Shown here piece after piece: positions 37,400 through 46,366 of a DNA stretch of 52,935 nucleotides. The stretch covers positions 144 to 53,078 of the forward strand of contig NZ_JPME01000027.1 in the NCBI RefSeq assembly GCF_000732605.1, in the 5' to 3' direction. The DNA is from Lacrimispora celerecrescens. Its GTDB lineage: Bacteria; Bacillota; Clostridia; Lachnospirales; Lachnospiraceae. Within the stretch, counting starts at the first letter, position 1, and every line of letters starts with the position of its first letter. Made by a program: the position numbers and the translations under genes. The notes under the pieces were generated by a model, which saw nothing but the letters and a program-made list of their open reading frames with translations, did no database searches and had not been told where the DNA came from.

Positions 37400-37706
37400 T
37401 TTTACAGTACACCTTTCTGCGAAAGGCACCAATGTGGTTACACCCCCTGCACCCTTCGTCCTGTTTTTATACTTAAGTTGCATTACCGACACACCGCAAA
37501 GCCTGTAAAGGCGATAACATGTCCAAAATTATTCGCAAATACAGCTTTGGAAGTGAAAACTACGTTAAGTTCCTGGAAATATAGCATTCAATATTATTCT
37601 ATTCCGGCTTCAACTACTTAAGTACTCCTTATGGATAAAATGATTGGCATAAATTATAACTCTGCATGAAAAAGACTCCGCAACAAATTGGCACACATCA
37701 AGCGTC
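37400..37706. other. Gap upstream of the YibE/F gene
   Basis: About 300 bp without a supported gene. A TATAAT on the minus strand (37658-37653) has only a poor, badly spaced -35 partner. The open frame upstream of the YibE/F ATG lacks a start signal. Nothing else is recognised. Confidence 0.5.
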
Positions 37707-37755
37707 AAAAAAAAGCAGGTCAGAAAGTCTGTAAATATAGACATTTCTGACCTGC
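37707..37755 (-). terminator. Terminator after the AEC transporter gene (copy 2 of the repeated hairpin)
   Basis: GCAGGTCAGA (37715-37724) pairs with TTTCTGACCTGC; on the minus strand a run of nine T follows. The whole element, including the GCAAA/GCAAAGGCAA flank and the AGTCTGTA...AGACA inner arms, is nearly the same as that at 30241-30290. Confidence 0.88.
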
Positions 37756-37772
37756 AAAGGCAACAGAGTATA

Positions 37773-38681
37773 TTAAAGGACCATGCACCAAAGGGGAATG
37801 GTCACAAGTGATAACAGGGTGGTAACTACCACACATTTTGTGGCAAAAATATAATCTCCATCATATTTGGACGCCAATATGGCGGTCGTGCTTCCTGCGG
37901 GCATTCCGGTCAAAAGGACGGATACTCCCGCCAAAAGGGGTTTTACATGGAAGGCCCGGCAGCTTACGTAAACCAGAAGAGGAAGCAAAAACAGTCGTAT
38001 AGCGGCATATTTTACAATCCCCCAATCTAATATGCTTCCTGGTTCCACCTCCGCCAGAATGGCACCGATCAAGACCATGGACACGGTGGTGGTACAGCTC
38101 CCAACACTTCTGATGGTATTTTGAAGAAATGCAGGCAGAGGCAGCCGGGTGATCATAAGAACCAGACCAATATAGACCGCTATGATGCAGGGATGAGTCA
38201 AAACCTTTTTTACAACGGTTTTCCGGTCCGGACTTTCTGTAAAATAAGAAACCCCGGCAGACCACATAACAATCCTTTGTGGGATCAAAAATATGGAAGC
38301 ATACATGAGTCCTTCTGCCCCATAAACCCCTTCTGCAATGGGATTTCCCATAAAGCCCGCATTGGAACAGACCGTACCATACTGAAGCACTTTTTTACGG
38401 CTTTCCGGTTCCCTGTTATAGAAAACCTTTGCGAACATGAGGCAGCCAATCTGGATCAGGGAAGCGATGGTAAGGATCACAGCAAATCCCTTTAAAATTT
38501 CCAGATTAAACTCTATAAAAAATGAATTGATGATGTTGCAGGGAAGGATTAAATAAATCACAAGGTCCGTGAGAATGGCCTTTGCCCCTTCCGGCAGAAT
38601 CCCTTTCTTTCTCAGTACAACGCCAGCTGCTACCAGGAGAAACAGCATCCCCTGGAGATTTAAAAGACGACTATAGTCCAT
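37773..38681 (-). CDS. AEC family transporter (auxin-efflux-carrier type)
   Basis: A 302-residue protein with about ten hydrophobic segments in two halves, typical of the AEC family that exports or imports carboxylates such as malate and malonate. Family-like parts are LVIYLILPCNIINSF, CSNAGFMGNPIAEGVYG and VLLTGMPAGSTTAILASKY. Its ATG comes 2 bp after the stop of the oxidoreductase gene, so the two are co-transcribed and coupled. The substrate may be linked to that enzyme; no specific claim can be made. A strong terminator follows. Confidence 0.88.
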   Translation of the reverse strand: MDYSRLLNLQGMLFLLVAAGVVLRKKGILPEGAKAILTDLVIYLILPCNIINSFFIEFNLEILKGFAVILTIASLIQIGCLMFAKVFYNREPESRKKVLQYGTVCSNAGFMGNPIAEGVYGAEGLMYASIFLIPQRIVMWSAGVSYFTESPDRKTVVKKVLTHPCIIAVYIGLVLMITRLPLPAFLQNTIRSVGSCTTTVSMVLIGAILAEVEPGSILDWGIVKYAAIRLFLLPLLVYVSCRAFHVKPLLAGVSVLLTGMPAGSTTAILASKYDGDYIFATKCVVVTTLLSLVTIPLWCMVL

Positions 38682-38683
38682 TT

Positions 38684-39910
38684 TTAGCTCTCTTCTTTTG
38701 ATTTCATATATTCATCCATGGCCAAAGCAACTGTCTTTGAGTAGGCAACTGCTTCTACCACGGTTCTTGCTCCCAGAACCACGTCTCCGGAAGCGAATAT
38801 GCCCGGAATGGTTGTCTGGCCTTTTTCATCCGTCATCAACAGACCATTCTGACTGGCCAGTAAGCCCTTAGTGGTATTCACCAGCTTGCTTTTTGGTCCC
38901 TGACTGATGGAAATGATGGTGGAATCTGCAAAAACCTGTTCCCGCTCTTCATCAACGCCGATCTGTTTTCCTTCCCCATCATATCGGATAGTTTCAAACA
39001 CCGGACCATCATCCGTAATCTCCACGATCTGCTTCCCAAACTGGAAGTCAGCCCCATCAAGCTTAGCATAGGCTGTTTCATGTTCACTTGCATTGCTGGA
39101 TAAGCCTCTGGCATAAAGAGTTACCTTCCTGGCTCCGTGGCGGATAACGGTCCTTGCCACATCCATGGCAGAATTCCCAACGCCAATGATGGCAACCGTA
39201 TCTCCCAGATCATAAGCATCGGGATTTGCCAGATAATCGATGGCATAATGGACATTTCCCAGGGATTCTCCTTTTACGCCCAGGGTTTTCGGCCTCCAGA
39301 CTCCGGTTCCGATAAAGATGCTCTGATAGCCGTCACGGATGAGATCTTTAATTTCCAGAGCAGTTCCGATTGCCGTATTCGGGCGGATCTTCACACCGAT
39401 TTCCAGAAGCTTCTTTTTGTAGCGTTCTAAAATAGTCTTTGGAAGTCGGAATTCCGGTATCCCGTACTGGAGAACGCCTCCCACCTTATCCTTTGCATCG
39501 AAAATTGTCACGCTGTAGCCTTCCTTGGTCAAAAGAAAAGCAATGGTGATTCCAGCCGGACCTGCACCGATAACCGCCACTTTCTTCCCGTTTTTCGGTT
39601 TGCACTCCACATTCATCTTGTTAAAGATGGTATCAGAAATATAATTTTCTATGCTGCTGATATGCACCGGCTGTCCTTTTCTACCCAGAATGCAATGACC
39701 CTCGCACTGCTTTTCATGGTCGCACACAAGGGAACAAACCAGGGACATGGGATTGTTTTCAAACAGCATTTCCCCGGCTTTGTTTAAACCGCCTTCTTTA
39801 AAAGCCGCGATCATCTGGGGGATAGGGGTATGGACGGGACAACCCTGCCGGCACAATGGTTTTTTACAATTTAAGCATCTATTTGCTTCATCAATTACAT
39901 GAACAGCCAT
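38684..39910 (-). CDS. FAD/NAD(P)-dependent oxidoreductase, GltD-like
   Basis: A 408-residue protein like the small subunit of glutamate synthase and related flavin electron-transfer subunits. An N-terminal Cys-rich domain holds two Fe-S sites (CLNCKKPLCRQGCP, then CSLVCDHEKQCEGHC). An FAD-binding loop KVAVIGAGPAGI follows, then GGVLQYGIPEFRLP, an NAD(P) loop VAIIGVGNSAMDVAR, and the closing TTIPGIFASGDVVLGARTVVEAVA. No large glutamate synthase subunit is nearby, so it is probably a stand-alone or NfnB/PreT-like member with another partner. It is the first gene of a two-gene unit with the AEC transporter. Confidence 0.87.
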   Translation of the reverse strand: MAVHVIDEANRCLNCKKPLCRQGCPVHTPIPQMIAAFKEGGLNKAGEMLFENNPMSLVCSLVCDHEKQCEGHCILGRKGQPVHISSIENYISDTIFNKMNVECKPKNGKKVAVIGAGPAGITIAFLLTKEGYSVTIFDAKDKVGGVLQYGIPEFRLPKTILERYKKKLLEIGVKIRPNTAIGTALEIKDLIRDGYQSIFIGTGVWRPKTLGVKGESLGNVHYAIDYLANPDAYDLGDTVAIIGVGNSAMDVARTVIRHGARKVTLYARGLSSNASEHETAYAKLDGADFQFGKQIVEITDDGPVFETIRYDGEGKQIGVDEEREQVFADSTIISISQGPKSKLVNTTKGLLASQNGLLMTDEKGQTTIPGIFASGDVVLGARTVVEAVAYSKTVALAMDEYMKSKEES

Positions 39911-40154
39911 AATTTATTTTCCTCTCTCTTTCTGTGGCATAACGCCGCCTGAATTCTATGAGCCGAAGGCACATCGAACGTTCTTCTCTTCTGGATTTTA
40001 TCTTTGAATAAATCTGCATTTGCATATTGTATACAGTTTTGTTTTTCACATCATATCATACTCAAATTAATAAAATCAATAGGCAGCATTTATGTACAGA
40101 AAAAAATAAATTTTGTCAAAAATATATCGAATTATGGTGTTTTGTCATTTACAT
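39911..40154. other. AT-rich promoter region upstream of the oxidoreductase gene
   Basis: No gene. On the minus strand a TTGACA (near 40120) has a poor -10 partner (TACATA) at 17 bp, and GTATAC occurs within ACTGTATACAATATG (around 40025-40039), a possible small operator of GntR type. Both are weak. The apt terminator lies immediately to the right. Confidence 0.35.
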
Positions 40155-40217
40155 AAAAAAAAAGAATCCGGCGGATGCGGTTGGAAAAACATCTCCAAAC
40201 TCCGCTATCCCGGATTC
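40155..40217 (-). terminator. Long-stem terminator after apt
   Basis: Minus-strand GAATCCGG pairs with CCGGATTC, with inner GCGGA/TCCGC and TTTGGA/TCCAA pairs, followed by a run of nine T. It closes the xerD-apt transcript. Confidence 0.85.
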
Positions 40218-40230
40218 TCTATTTTTAGGA

Positions 40231-40755
40231 TTATTTTCCCTCGTAGGTAATCATGGCTTCCACATCGTAGCCTGCAAGCTTGTCCCTGCCATTTAATCCT
40301 GCAAGCTCCATGATAAAGCAGATTTTCACCACTTCACCGCCAAGCTCCTCGACCAGTTTTATGATGGCTTCAATGGTGCCGCCTGTAGCGATCAAATCAT
40401 CAATGATGACTACCTTTTGTCCCGGTTTAATAGAATCTTTATGGATCTCAATGGTCGCTGTGCCATATTCCAGCTCGTAATCAGCAGATAGGACTTCCCT
40501 AGGAAGCTTTCCCTTCTTTCTCACCGGGATAAAGCTCTTATGCTCTGCATAGGCCACCGGAACTCCAAAGATGAAGCCTCTTGACTCCGGTCCCACTACG
40601 GAATCATATTCTACCCCTTTTAACATCTCCCTTATGCCATCTACCGCAATGGAAAGCCCGTCCGGATCCTCCAAAATGGTAGTAACATCCCGGAAAATGA
40701 TTCCTTCCTCTGGAAAATCCGGAATGCTTGTGACATAATCTTCTAATTTTTTCAT
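40231..40755 (-). CDS. apt: Adenine phosphoribosyltransferase
   Basis: A 174-residue type I PRTase. The PRPP loop VVIIDDLIATGGT is at residues 115-127, and the N-terminal IPDFPEEGIIFRDVTTIL and GPESRGFIFG are the classic Apt stretches. It turns adenine plus PRPP into AMP (purine salvage). It follows xerD by 51 bp and ends with a strong terminator. In many clostridia apt is next to rel; here it is not. Confidence 0.95.
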   Translation of the reverse strand: MKKLEDYVTSIPDFPEEGIIFRDVTTILEDPDGLSIAVDGIREMLKGVEYDSVVGPESRGFIFGVPVAYAEHKSFIPVRKKGKLPREVLSADYELEYGTATIEIHKDSIKPGQKVVIIDDLIATGGTIEAIIKLVEELGGEVVKICFIMELAGLNGRDKLAGYDVEAMITYEGK

Positions 40756-40806
40756 TGTCGTACCTCGTATTATTTTAGTTTCTAACCCAGGTCCGGGGGT
40801 GTTCCC

Positions 40807-41694
40807 CTATCCTCTTGGATGTGCGCCCGTATAGGCACGGCGTAGATCTTCCCCCTGAGTGTAGTTCATATACATCTGTGTTGTAGCCATATCGGAATGG
40901 CCAAGCATGGCTTGTACCGCATGAATATCCGCTCCGTTGCGGAGCAAATGCGCCGCAAACGAGTGGCGAAGGGTATGAGGCGTAATGTCAGCCTTGATCC
41001 CCGCCTTATCTCCATAGAATTTTATAATCTTCCAAAATCCCTGACGGCTCATGGATTTCCCGTTGCAATTGGTAAACAGCCACTCAGATTCCTGATCCCT
41101 CAATAAATATCCCCGGCCCCGCTCCATATAAGCGGAAAGAGCCAGCTTGGCCACTTTTCCAAAAGGAACCATACGTTCCTTATGTTCATCCCGGCAAGTG
41201 ATATATCCAATGGACAGGTTCATGTCGGTCCTTTTTAGATGAATCAGCTCCGATACCCGGATTCCGGTGGCATAAAGCAGTTCCAGCATGGCACGGTCCC
41301 GAAGTTCTTTGGGAGATTCACCGTTTGGCTGGCTTAACAGGCTGTTCACTTCATCTACCGTTAATATGGTAGGCGCCTTTTTTTCCACCTTAGGCGCTTT
41401 TAACAGCTCTGCCGGATCCTTCCGGATTCGCCCTTCTTGGCATTCAAAATGAAAAAAAGCCTTCATGGAAGCCAGACAACGTGAAATGGTAGTGGTAGCC
41501 TTCCCCTCTTTTTCCAGGTACAGGACATAGGAAGTCAGACTGGTCTTTGTCACCTTGTCCACTTCAGTGATTCCCTGCCGCTCTAAAAAAGAGGCCAGCT
41601 GCATCAAATCCCTCTGATAAGATACCTCTGTATTTTTTGAAGTTTTTTTTATCTCTCTTAAATAAATGATAAAATGATTAATATCTGCTACCAT
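40807..41694 (-). CDS. xerD: Tyrosine recombinase XerD
   Basis: A 295-residue site-specific recombinase. The catalytic set is complete: Arg146 (ATGIRVSEL), Lys172, His240 and Arg243 (HTLRHSF), His266 (LGHSD) and Tyr275. The SAM-like N-terminal core-binding domain covers residues 1-105. XerD works with a partner to resolve chromosome dimers at dif. The location beside spoIIM, with no mobile genes around, marks it as the chromosomal enzyme and not a phage integrase. AGGGGAT lies before the ATG. Confidence 0.92.
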   Translation of the reverse strand: MVADINHFIIYLREIKKTSKNTEVSYQRDLMQLASFLERQGITEVDKVTKTSLTSYVLYLEKEGKATTTISRCLASMKAFFHFECQEGRIRKDPAELLKAPKVEKKAPTILTVDEVNSLLSQPNGESPKELRDRAMLELLYATGIRVSELIHLKRTDMNLSIGYITCRDEHKERMVPFGKVAKLALSAYMERGRGYLLRDQESEWLFTNCNGKSMSRQGFWKIIKFYGDKAGIKADITPHTLRHSFAAHLLRNGADIHAVQAMLGHSDMATTQMYMNYTQGEDLRRAYTGAHPRG

Positions 41695-41914
41695 TTCAAT
41701 ATCCCCTGACCTTTCGGCTTTAAAAATGCCTTAAAATAAGGCTTCTTCCTAACATTATATAGACTATTTTCGATAAAATCAAACACATTTTTCCCACTAT
41801 CAATACATTTTAGGGTTACTTTACATAACATGTACAAGATATTGGTAATGCGTGACATTTTTTCGCAAGATATGGGGAATTGAATCAAATTATTTTTTTT
41901 TTAATTCTTTCTCG

Positions 41915-42517
41915 TTAAAGAACCATTTTTAAGAAAAATGGGTTGATCCAGGCCTCGCAGGCGCTCCCAAGGGCAACCAGAAACAAAAGTACCAAAAAAG
42001 CCGGAATCCGAAACCGCCGTCCATTTTGCATTCCCCACAAAAGAAGGATGCTCCAAAGGAAAAGGTAACACACTCCCTGAGGCATGACTGTCATAAGGAA
42101 CACAGGAAGTCCCATAAGTCCTTTTTGGACTGTTATGACGGAAAGGACAAATCCCATGGAAAAACCAATTCCAGCTGTCAGCAGGCAATACATTGGAACT
42201 GCATAGGCAGTCAGGCCGATAAGCCATGCGATCCAAACCTCAATCCCCCGCTGTCTTAAGACCTGATAAAAAAGCTGAATCCGTTCCCCTTTGTTCAGAT
42301 TTATATTTCTGTCCAAAAGACTTAAATAATATCCTGCTTCCTCCATAAATAACGGGTACCAGAAATTTGCCATAACCGTACCGGCGATAAGCCCGACAAA
42401 AAAGCAAAGGAGATAGCGGTCCTCTGCCCTTATGTTTCGTTCCAGTGAAACATACATTCCCCCTGGTCTCGGACTTCTTCTCAAACGGTATCTAAGCGTA
42501 CGAAATAAACTGGCCAT
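41915..42517 (-). CDS. spoIIM: Stage II sporulation protein M
   Basis: A 200-residue membrane protein with about five hydrophobic segments and the family ending LGSACEAWINPFFLK. SpoIIM acts with SpoIID and SpoIIP in septal peptidoglycan removal and engulfment in the mother cell. The open frame starts at 42565, but the ATG at 42517 has AGGGGG 7-8 bases upstream, whereas the earlier ATG sits in the loop of a hairpin with a poor ribosome site. I therefore use 42517. The nudix-spoIIM-xerD order is common in clostridia. The 220 bp to xerD hold no recognised signal. Confidence 0.82.
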   Translation of the reverse strand: MASLFRTLRYRLRRSPRPGGMYVSLERNIRAEDRYLLCFFVGLIAGTVMANFWYPLFMEEAGYYLSLLDRNINLNKGERIQLFYQVLRQRGIEVWIAWLIGLTAYAVPMYCLLTAGIGFSMGFVLSVITVQKGLMGLPVFLMTVMPQGVCYLFLWSILLLWGMQNGRRFRIPAFLVLLFLVALGSACEAWINPFFLKMVL

Positions 42518-42550
42518 CAAAAATCCCCCTACAGGTCTTGTCATAAACTC

Positions 42551-42579
42551 AAGGTTGAAAGACATCTTTTTTCAACCTT
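42551..42579. other. Hairpin in the spoIIM leader
   Basis: AAGGTTGAAA and TTTCAACCTT form a perfect 10-bp stem with a 9-base loop about 35 bp upstream of the chosen spoIIM start. No T run follows, so it is not a standard terminator. It may separate the Nudix gene from spoIIM at the mRNA level. Confidence 0.5.
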
Positions 42580-42628
42580 ATGCCTGAAAGGGGACATTTA
42601 TTCTATATGCCGTTCTACAGTCTTTTTC

Positions 42629-43177
42629 CTACTTTACGCCGTACTTTCTTGCATATGCAAGGATTGCCGCAATGGTCTTCCCGTCGGTAATCTCCCCCCG
42701 GTAGATCTTCTGCTCTAAGTCACTTACCTCCCATTCCTCCACCTCAATGTATTCATCTTCATCAAGGTTCTGCTTGGAAGGCTCTAATTCCCTTGCAACA
42801 AAAATATCGATGGCTTCATCACAGAAAGCTACCGTTGTATTGACGCTGAGCAAATATTCCAATTTTTCCTTATCTGTCTTATAACCGGTCTCTTCCTCCA
42901 GTTCCCTGTGGGCACAGTCAAGCTTTGGTTCATCAGGGCTGTCAAGGGCTCCGGCTGGGATCTCTAAGGTATAGCGGTCTAAGGCATTGCGGTACTGGCG
43001 CACCATAAGCAGCTTCCCGCTTTTTGTTACAGGGACCACTGCCGCAGCTCCGTTATGATGAATGAAATCCCAGTGAGCCAGATGACCATTGGCATCCACG
43101 GTGTCCTCATATATTTTTAAAATATTTCCCTCATACTTTAATTCTCTGTTAAGTCGTTTTACAGGCTTTTGTTCCAT
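42629..43177 (-). CDS. nudF: Nudix hydrolase, ADP-ribose pyrophosphatase type
   Basis: A 182-residue Nudix protein of the ADP-ribose pyrophosphatase group. EIPAGALDS leads into the Nudix box ending RELEEETGY (about 76-99), and the preceding MVRQYRNALDRYTLEIPAG is typical of that group. It splits ADP-ribose into AMP and ribose-5-phosphate. The frame opens at 43231, but the ATG at 43177 has GGAGG at good spacing. It follows proC by 22 bp and is probably co-transcribed with it. Confidence 0.87.
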   Translation of the reverse strand: MEQKPVKRLNRELKYEGNILKIYEDTVDANGHLAHWDFIHHNGAAAVVPVTKSGKLLMVRQYRNALDRYTLEIPAGALDSPDEPKLDCAHRELEEETGYKTDKEKLEYLLSVNTTVAFCDEAIDIFVARELEPSKQNLDEDEYIEVEEWEVSDLEQKIYRGEITDGKTIAAILAYARKYGVK

Positions 43178-43199
43178 TATCTTTCCTCCATGTCCGTAA

Positions 43200-43994
43200 C
43201 TATAGTTTCTCGCACTTTTTAAAGCAGGCATCCGCCGCCTTTATAACCGCATTGCGGAATCCGAATTCCTCCAGGGCTGATACTCCCTCAATGGTAGTGC
43301 CTCCCGGCGAACATACCTTATCTTTTAAGGCTCCCGGATGCTCCCCTGTTTCCAGGACCATCCTGGCACTGCCAAGGACTGTCTGAGCTGCCATCTCGTA
43401 GGCAGCATCCCTGGGAAGGCCATACTTCACCGCGCCGTCTGCCAAAGCCTCTATAAACATATATACATAAGCAGGAGAGCTCCCGCTGGCACAGACCACC
43501 GCATTCATAAGACGCTCTTCTACAATCCGCATCCTTCCCAGAGAACGGAAGATATCACCGATTGTCTCCTTCTCCTCTTGAGAAAAATCCTTCTCATCGT
43601 AGCAGACTCCTGTCATTCCCTCCCCAAGGAGAGCAGGGGTGTTGGGCATGGCACGGACCACCCGGGTCTTCTCTCCCAGCTTTTCTTTTAGCTGGGCCGT
43701 TGTGATACCGGGTGCTATAGAAATGATCACATGGTTCTCTGTCACTTCCTTACGGATATCAGACAGCACCGGATCAAAGTACTGAGGCTTTACAGCCAGT
43801 ACCACGTATTTTGCCTGACCCGCACACTGTGCATTGCTTTCCCTATGAGCCACTCCCATCTCTGAAGTGATCTGCGTGCACCTCTCTTTATTCACATCGG
43901 TAAAAATGATGTCTTCCTTTTCGTATGTCTTTAATAATCCCTTTAAGATTGCAAAACCCATATTTCCGATTCCGATGATTCCTATTTTCGCCAT
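43200..43994 (-). CDS. proC: Pyrroline-5-carboxylate reductase
   Basis: A 264-residue enzyme for the last step of proline synthesis (P5C to proline with NAD(P)H). It starts with the Rossmann loop KIGIIGIGNMGFAIL, then VVLAVKPQ, RAMPNTPALLGEG, SGSSPAYVYMFIEALADGAV, and the signature CSPGGTTIEGVSALE. The frame begins upstream at 44048, but the ATG at 43994 has GGAGG and matches the family start. It lies after the DeoR gene on the same strand. Confidence 0.95.
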   Translation of the reverse strand: MAKIGIIGIGNMGFAILKGLLKTYEKEDIIFTDVNKERCTQITSEMGVAHRESNAQCAGQAKYVVLAVKPQYFDPVLSDIRKEVTENHVIISIAPGITTAQLKEKLGEKTRVVRAMPNTPALLGEGMTGVCYDEKDFSQEEKETIGDIFRSLGRMRIVEERLMNAVVCASGSSPAYVYMFIEALADGAVKYGLPRDAAYEMAAQTVLGSARMVLETGEHPGALKDKVCSPGGTTIEGVSALEEFGFRNAVIKAADACFKKCEKL

Positions 43995-44044
43995 AATCTC
44001 TTCCTCCTGCTTTTGCTTTAACATCTGCAATGAATCATTGAATG

Positions 44045-44812
44045 TCAATCTTGGAAATCTTCCTGATTAACGGAAATGATCCGAACCCCCTTCTTTTGAA
44101 GGGCTGCATTTTCCTGCTCCTTAAATTCATGATCTGTTATGATTCCCGTATAATCAGCCAGACAGTTGATCCGGTTCATCCCCTGCCGGTTGAATTTGGA
44201 ATCATCCACTGCCAGAAAAGACTGCCGGCATTGCTTTACAAGCTGTCGTTTTAAAAATGCTTTATCTGTGGTAGGCGTCAGAACATAATATTCTCCGCTT
44301 ATGGCGGCTGCCCCGAAAAATCCCGTATCAAACCGGAAATCCTCTATCATCTGAGTGGTGTAATAGCCCAAGGTGCTTCCTGTTGACTTCTGGACATAAC
44401 CACCGCACAGGATCAGCTCTGCCTTGCTGTTTTTCATGAGAAGGGCGATCTCTAAGTCGTTGGTAATGACCGTCATATTTTCCATGTCCATGATCCGTTT
44501 CGCAATCTCGTAGGTGGTGGTTCCGGCATCCAGATATACGGTAGTTCCTTCTCTGATGAATTCCACACATTTTTCTGCGATCAGCACCTTCTGCCCATGA
44601 TTTTTCACGCTTTTATCTGCATAAGCCACCTCAGTCTTGCTTACAGCTCCTCCGTGGCAGCGTTCGATCAGTCCCTCCTTCTGGAGTTTTTCCAAATCCC
44701 TGCGGATGGTCATAGGACTGACGTCTAGCTCTTTTGCCAATTCCTCAACCTGGACGCTTCCATCTTCCTGTATCATGTTCAGAATTTTAATCTGCCTTTC
44801 CGCCATCATCAT
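44045..44812 (-). CDS. DeoR family transcriptional regulator
   Basis: A 255-residue DeoR/GlpR-type regulator. The N-terminal winged helix-turn-helix is clear (VQVEELAKELDVSPMTIRRDLEKLQKEGLIERCHGGA), followed by the sugar-phosphate sensing domain with YLDAGTTTYEIA, VITNDLEIA, GGYVQKSTGSTLG and FFGAAAISGEY. The start is the ATG at 44812 behind GGAGG (a TTG at 44818 is less likely). It lies after the GntP permease gene, behind a terminator. I infer that it represses the four-carbon acid operon, because GAACA repeats of DeoR type overlap the start of that transcript. Confidence 0.88.
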   Translation of the reverse strand: MMMAERQIKILNMIQEDGSVQVEELAKELDVSPMTIRRDLEKLQKEGLIERCHGGAVSKTEVAYADKSVKNHGQKVLIAEKCVEFIREGTTVYLDAGTTTYEIAKRIMDMENMTVITNDLEIALLMKNSKAELILCGGYVQKSTGSTLGYYTTQMIEDFRFDTGFFGAAAISGEYYVLTPTTDKAFLKRQLVKQCRQSFLAVDDSKFNRQGMNRINCLADYTGIITDHEFKEQENAALQKKGVRIISVNQEDFQD

Positions 44813-44854
44813 GAACAATTCCTCCTGTCATGGAGCCTGTACCAGTTTCAGCAT

Positions 44855-44889
44855 AAAAATCCCTGCCGCCGGAAGCTCCGGCGGCAGGG
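44855..44889 (-). terminator. Strong terminator after gntP
   Basis: A 13-bp GC-rich perfect stem CCCTGCCGCCGGA / TCCGGCGGCAGGG with a 3-base loop, followed on the minus strand by ATTTTTAT. It lies between the permease and deoR genes, so deoR is expressed by read-through or from an unseen promoter. Confidence 0.88.
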
Positions 44890-44932
44890 TATCTGCTTTT
44901 CGCACAAATTCCCCTATGTATATCATAAATGA

Positions 44933-46333
44933 TTACAGGAAAATACTCAATATTAAAACTTCAACAAATCCAACAGCCCATGCAATGGTGGAAGTAATGG
45001 AATAGGTAAGGATCTGGTCTTTTACTTCTCCAACACCAAGTGTCCGGTTTACCACCCAGAAATAACTGTCATTAAAGTAGCTAAAGAACAGAGAGCCTAC
45101 ACAGCACGCCAAGGCTCCAAGGATAGGATTCACTCCCGCAGCCAGGATGATAGGGGCTGATATGCTGGCCGCCGTTGTCATGGCAACCGTGCCGGAACCC
45201 TGGATAAACCGCATGGCTGTGGCAATGAGGAACGGAAGGATGACGATGGGAACCGCGGTGCCTGCAAGAGCTTCCGCCATATAGGTTCCAAGTCCGCTGT
45301 CCTTAATGATCTGTCCTAAGGCACCGCCTCCTCCGGTTACCAGCATGATGATTCCTGCAGATGCCATGCCCTTTTCCATTTCCTTAATCGCTTCTTCCCT
45401 GGTAAGGCTTCTACCCAGGGTGAAAATCGCCAGAACCAGCCCGATCCCTACAGCTACGATTGGACTTCCCAAAAACTGAAAGACCATCATAAAGCCGGTG
45501 GTTTTTCCCAAAGCACTGGAAACCGTGCTGATCAGGATGAGGATGATGGGAAGAAACAAAGGAGCAAAGGATTCCAGGGTGGATGGAAGATTTTCAGAGC
45601 CAATGGAAAAATCCTGAGAATAATCCGGCTCCTGATAGGGGAGGCGCACAAAACCTTCCTTATCATCAGGAATCTGGTAAATCCTTTTTCCGACCCATCT
45701 TGCATAAACCGTACAGGCCACAGTCATGGGAATAGCAATGACAATGCCATAAAGAATGAATTTTCCTACGTCCACTCCAAATATTCCGCATACGCCCAAA
45801 GGCCCGGGAGTTGGCGGCACAAGGCTATGAGTAATCACAAGCCCTGCTGCCAGAGCTGCCCCAAGAGAAATCACCGATTTTTTCGTCACCCTTGAAATAG
45901 CCTTTGCAATGGGTGCCAGGATCACAAATCCGGAGTCGCAGAAAATGGGGATGGAAACCAGAAATCCCGTCAGTGCCAGTGCTTCCTCTTCCCTCTTTTT
46001 CCCAAAAAGCTTTAAAAATGTCTGGGCCATCCGCTTGGCTGCACCGGTCCGTTCAAATATCTGTCCCATCATTACACCAAAACCGATGATGATTCCTATA
46101 CTCCCAAGCGTTCCCCCAAAGCCGGTTGTTATAGAATTAACAATGCCAAAGGTCTTCCCATTTTCCAATGTGATATTTACAAGAGGCATACCCCCTATCA
46201 CACCAATGATAACCGATGCCATGATCAGTGCCAGAAATGCGTGGATCTTTGTTTTCAGTACCAAAACTATCAGAATCACAATACCGATTCCAAGAGCAAT
46301 CATCATTCTTTCGCCGCTAAGTCCTCCTACCAT
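44933..46333 (-). CDS. GntP family sugar-acid permease
   Basis: A 466-residue membrane protein with about twelve hydrophobic segments and GntP family stretches (GFGGTLGSIGIIIGFGVMMGQIFERTGAA, THSLVPPTPGPLG, VTGGGGALGQIIKDSG, FIQGSGTVAMTTAASI). The family imports gluconate and similar sugar acids with protons. Since it follows a four-carbon acid kinase and a PdxA-type dehydrogenase in one unit, D-threonate, D-erythronate or a similar acid is the likely substrate. GGAGG stands before the ATG. Confidence 0.92.
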   Translation of the reverse strand: MVGGLSGERMMIALGIGIVILIVLVLKTKIHAFLALIMASVIIGVIGGMPLVNITLENGKTFGIVNSITTGFGGTLGSIGIIIGFGVMMGQIFERTGAAKRMAQTFLKLFGKKREEEALALTGFLVSIPIFCDSGFVILAPIAKAISRVTKKSVISLGAALAAGLVITHSLVPPTPGPLGVCGIFGVDVGKFILYGIVIAIPMTVACTVYARWVGKRIYQIPDDKEGFVRLPYQEPDYSQDFSIGSENLPSTLESFAPLFLPIILILISTVSSALGKTTGFMMVFQFLGSPIVAVGIGLVLAIFTLGRSLTREEAIKEMEKGMASAGIIMLVTGGGGALGQIIKDSGLGTYMAEALAGTAVPIVILPFLIATAMRFIQGSGTVAMTTAASISAPIILAAGVNPILGALACCVGSLFFSYFNDSYFWVVNRTLGVGEVKDQILTYSITSTIAWAVGFVEVLILSIFL

Positions 46334-46366
46334 AAAGAAACCCTCCTCAAATTTTTAACTGCCCCG

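Noticed and set aside
40807-41694. Phage or integrative-element integrase
   Set aside because: The gene matches chromosomal XerD, stands next to spoIIM, and has no att repeats or mobile genes around it.
41688-41888. 66-codon minus-strand frame upstream of xerD
   Set aside because: It is AT-rich intergenic sequence with no recognisable protein, and it overlaps the xerD start.
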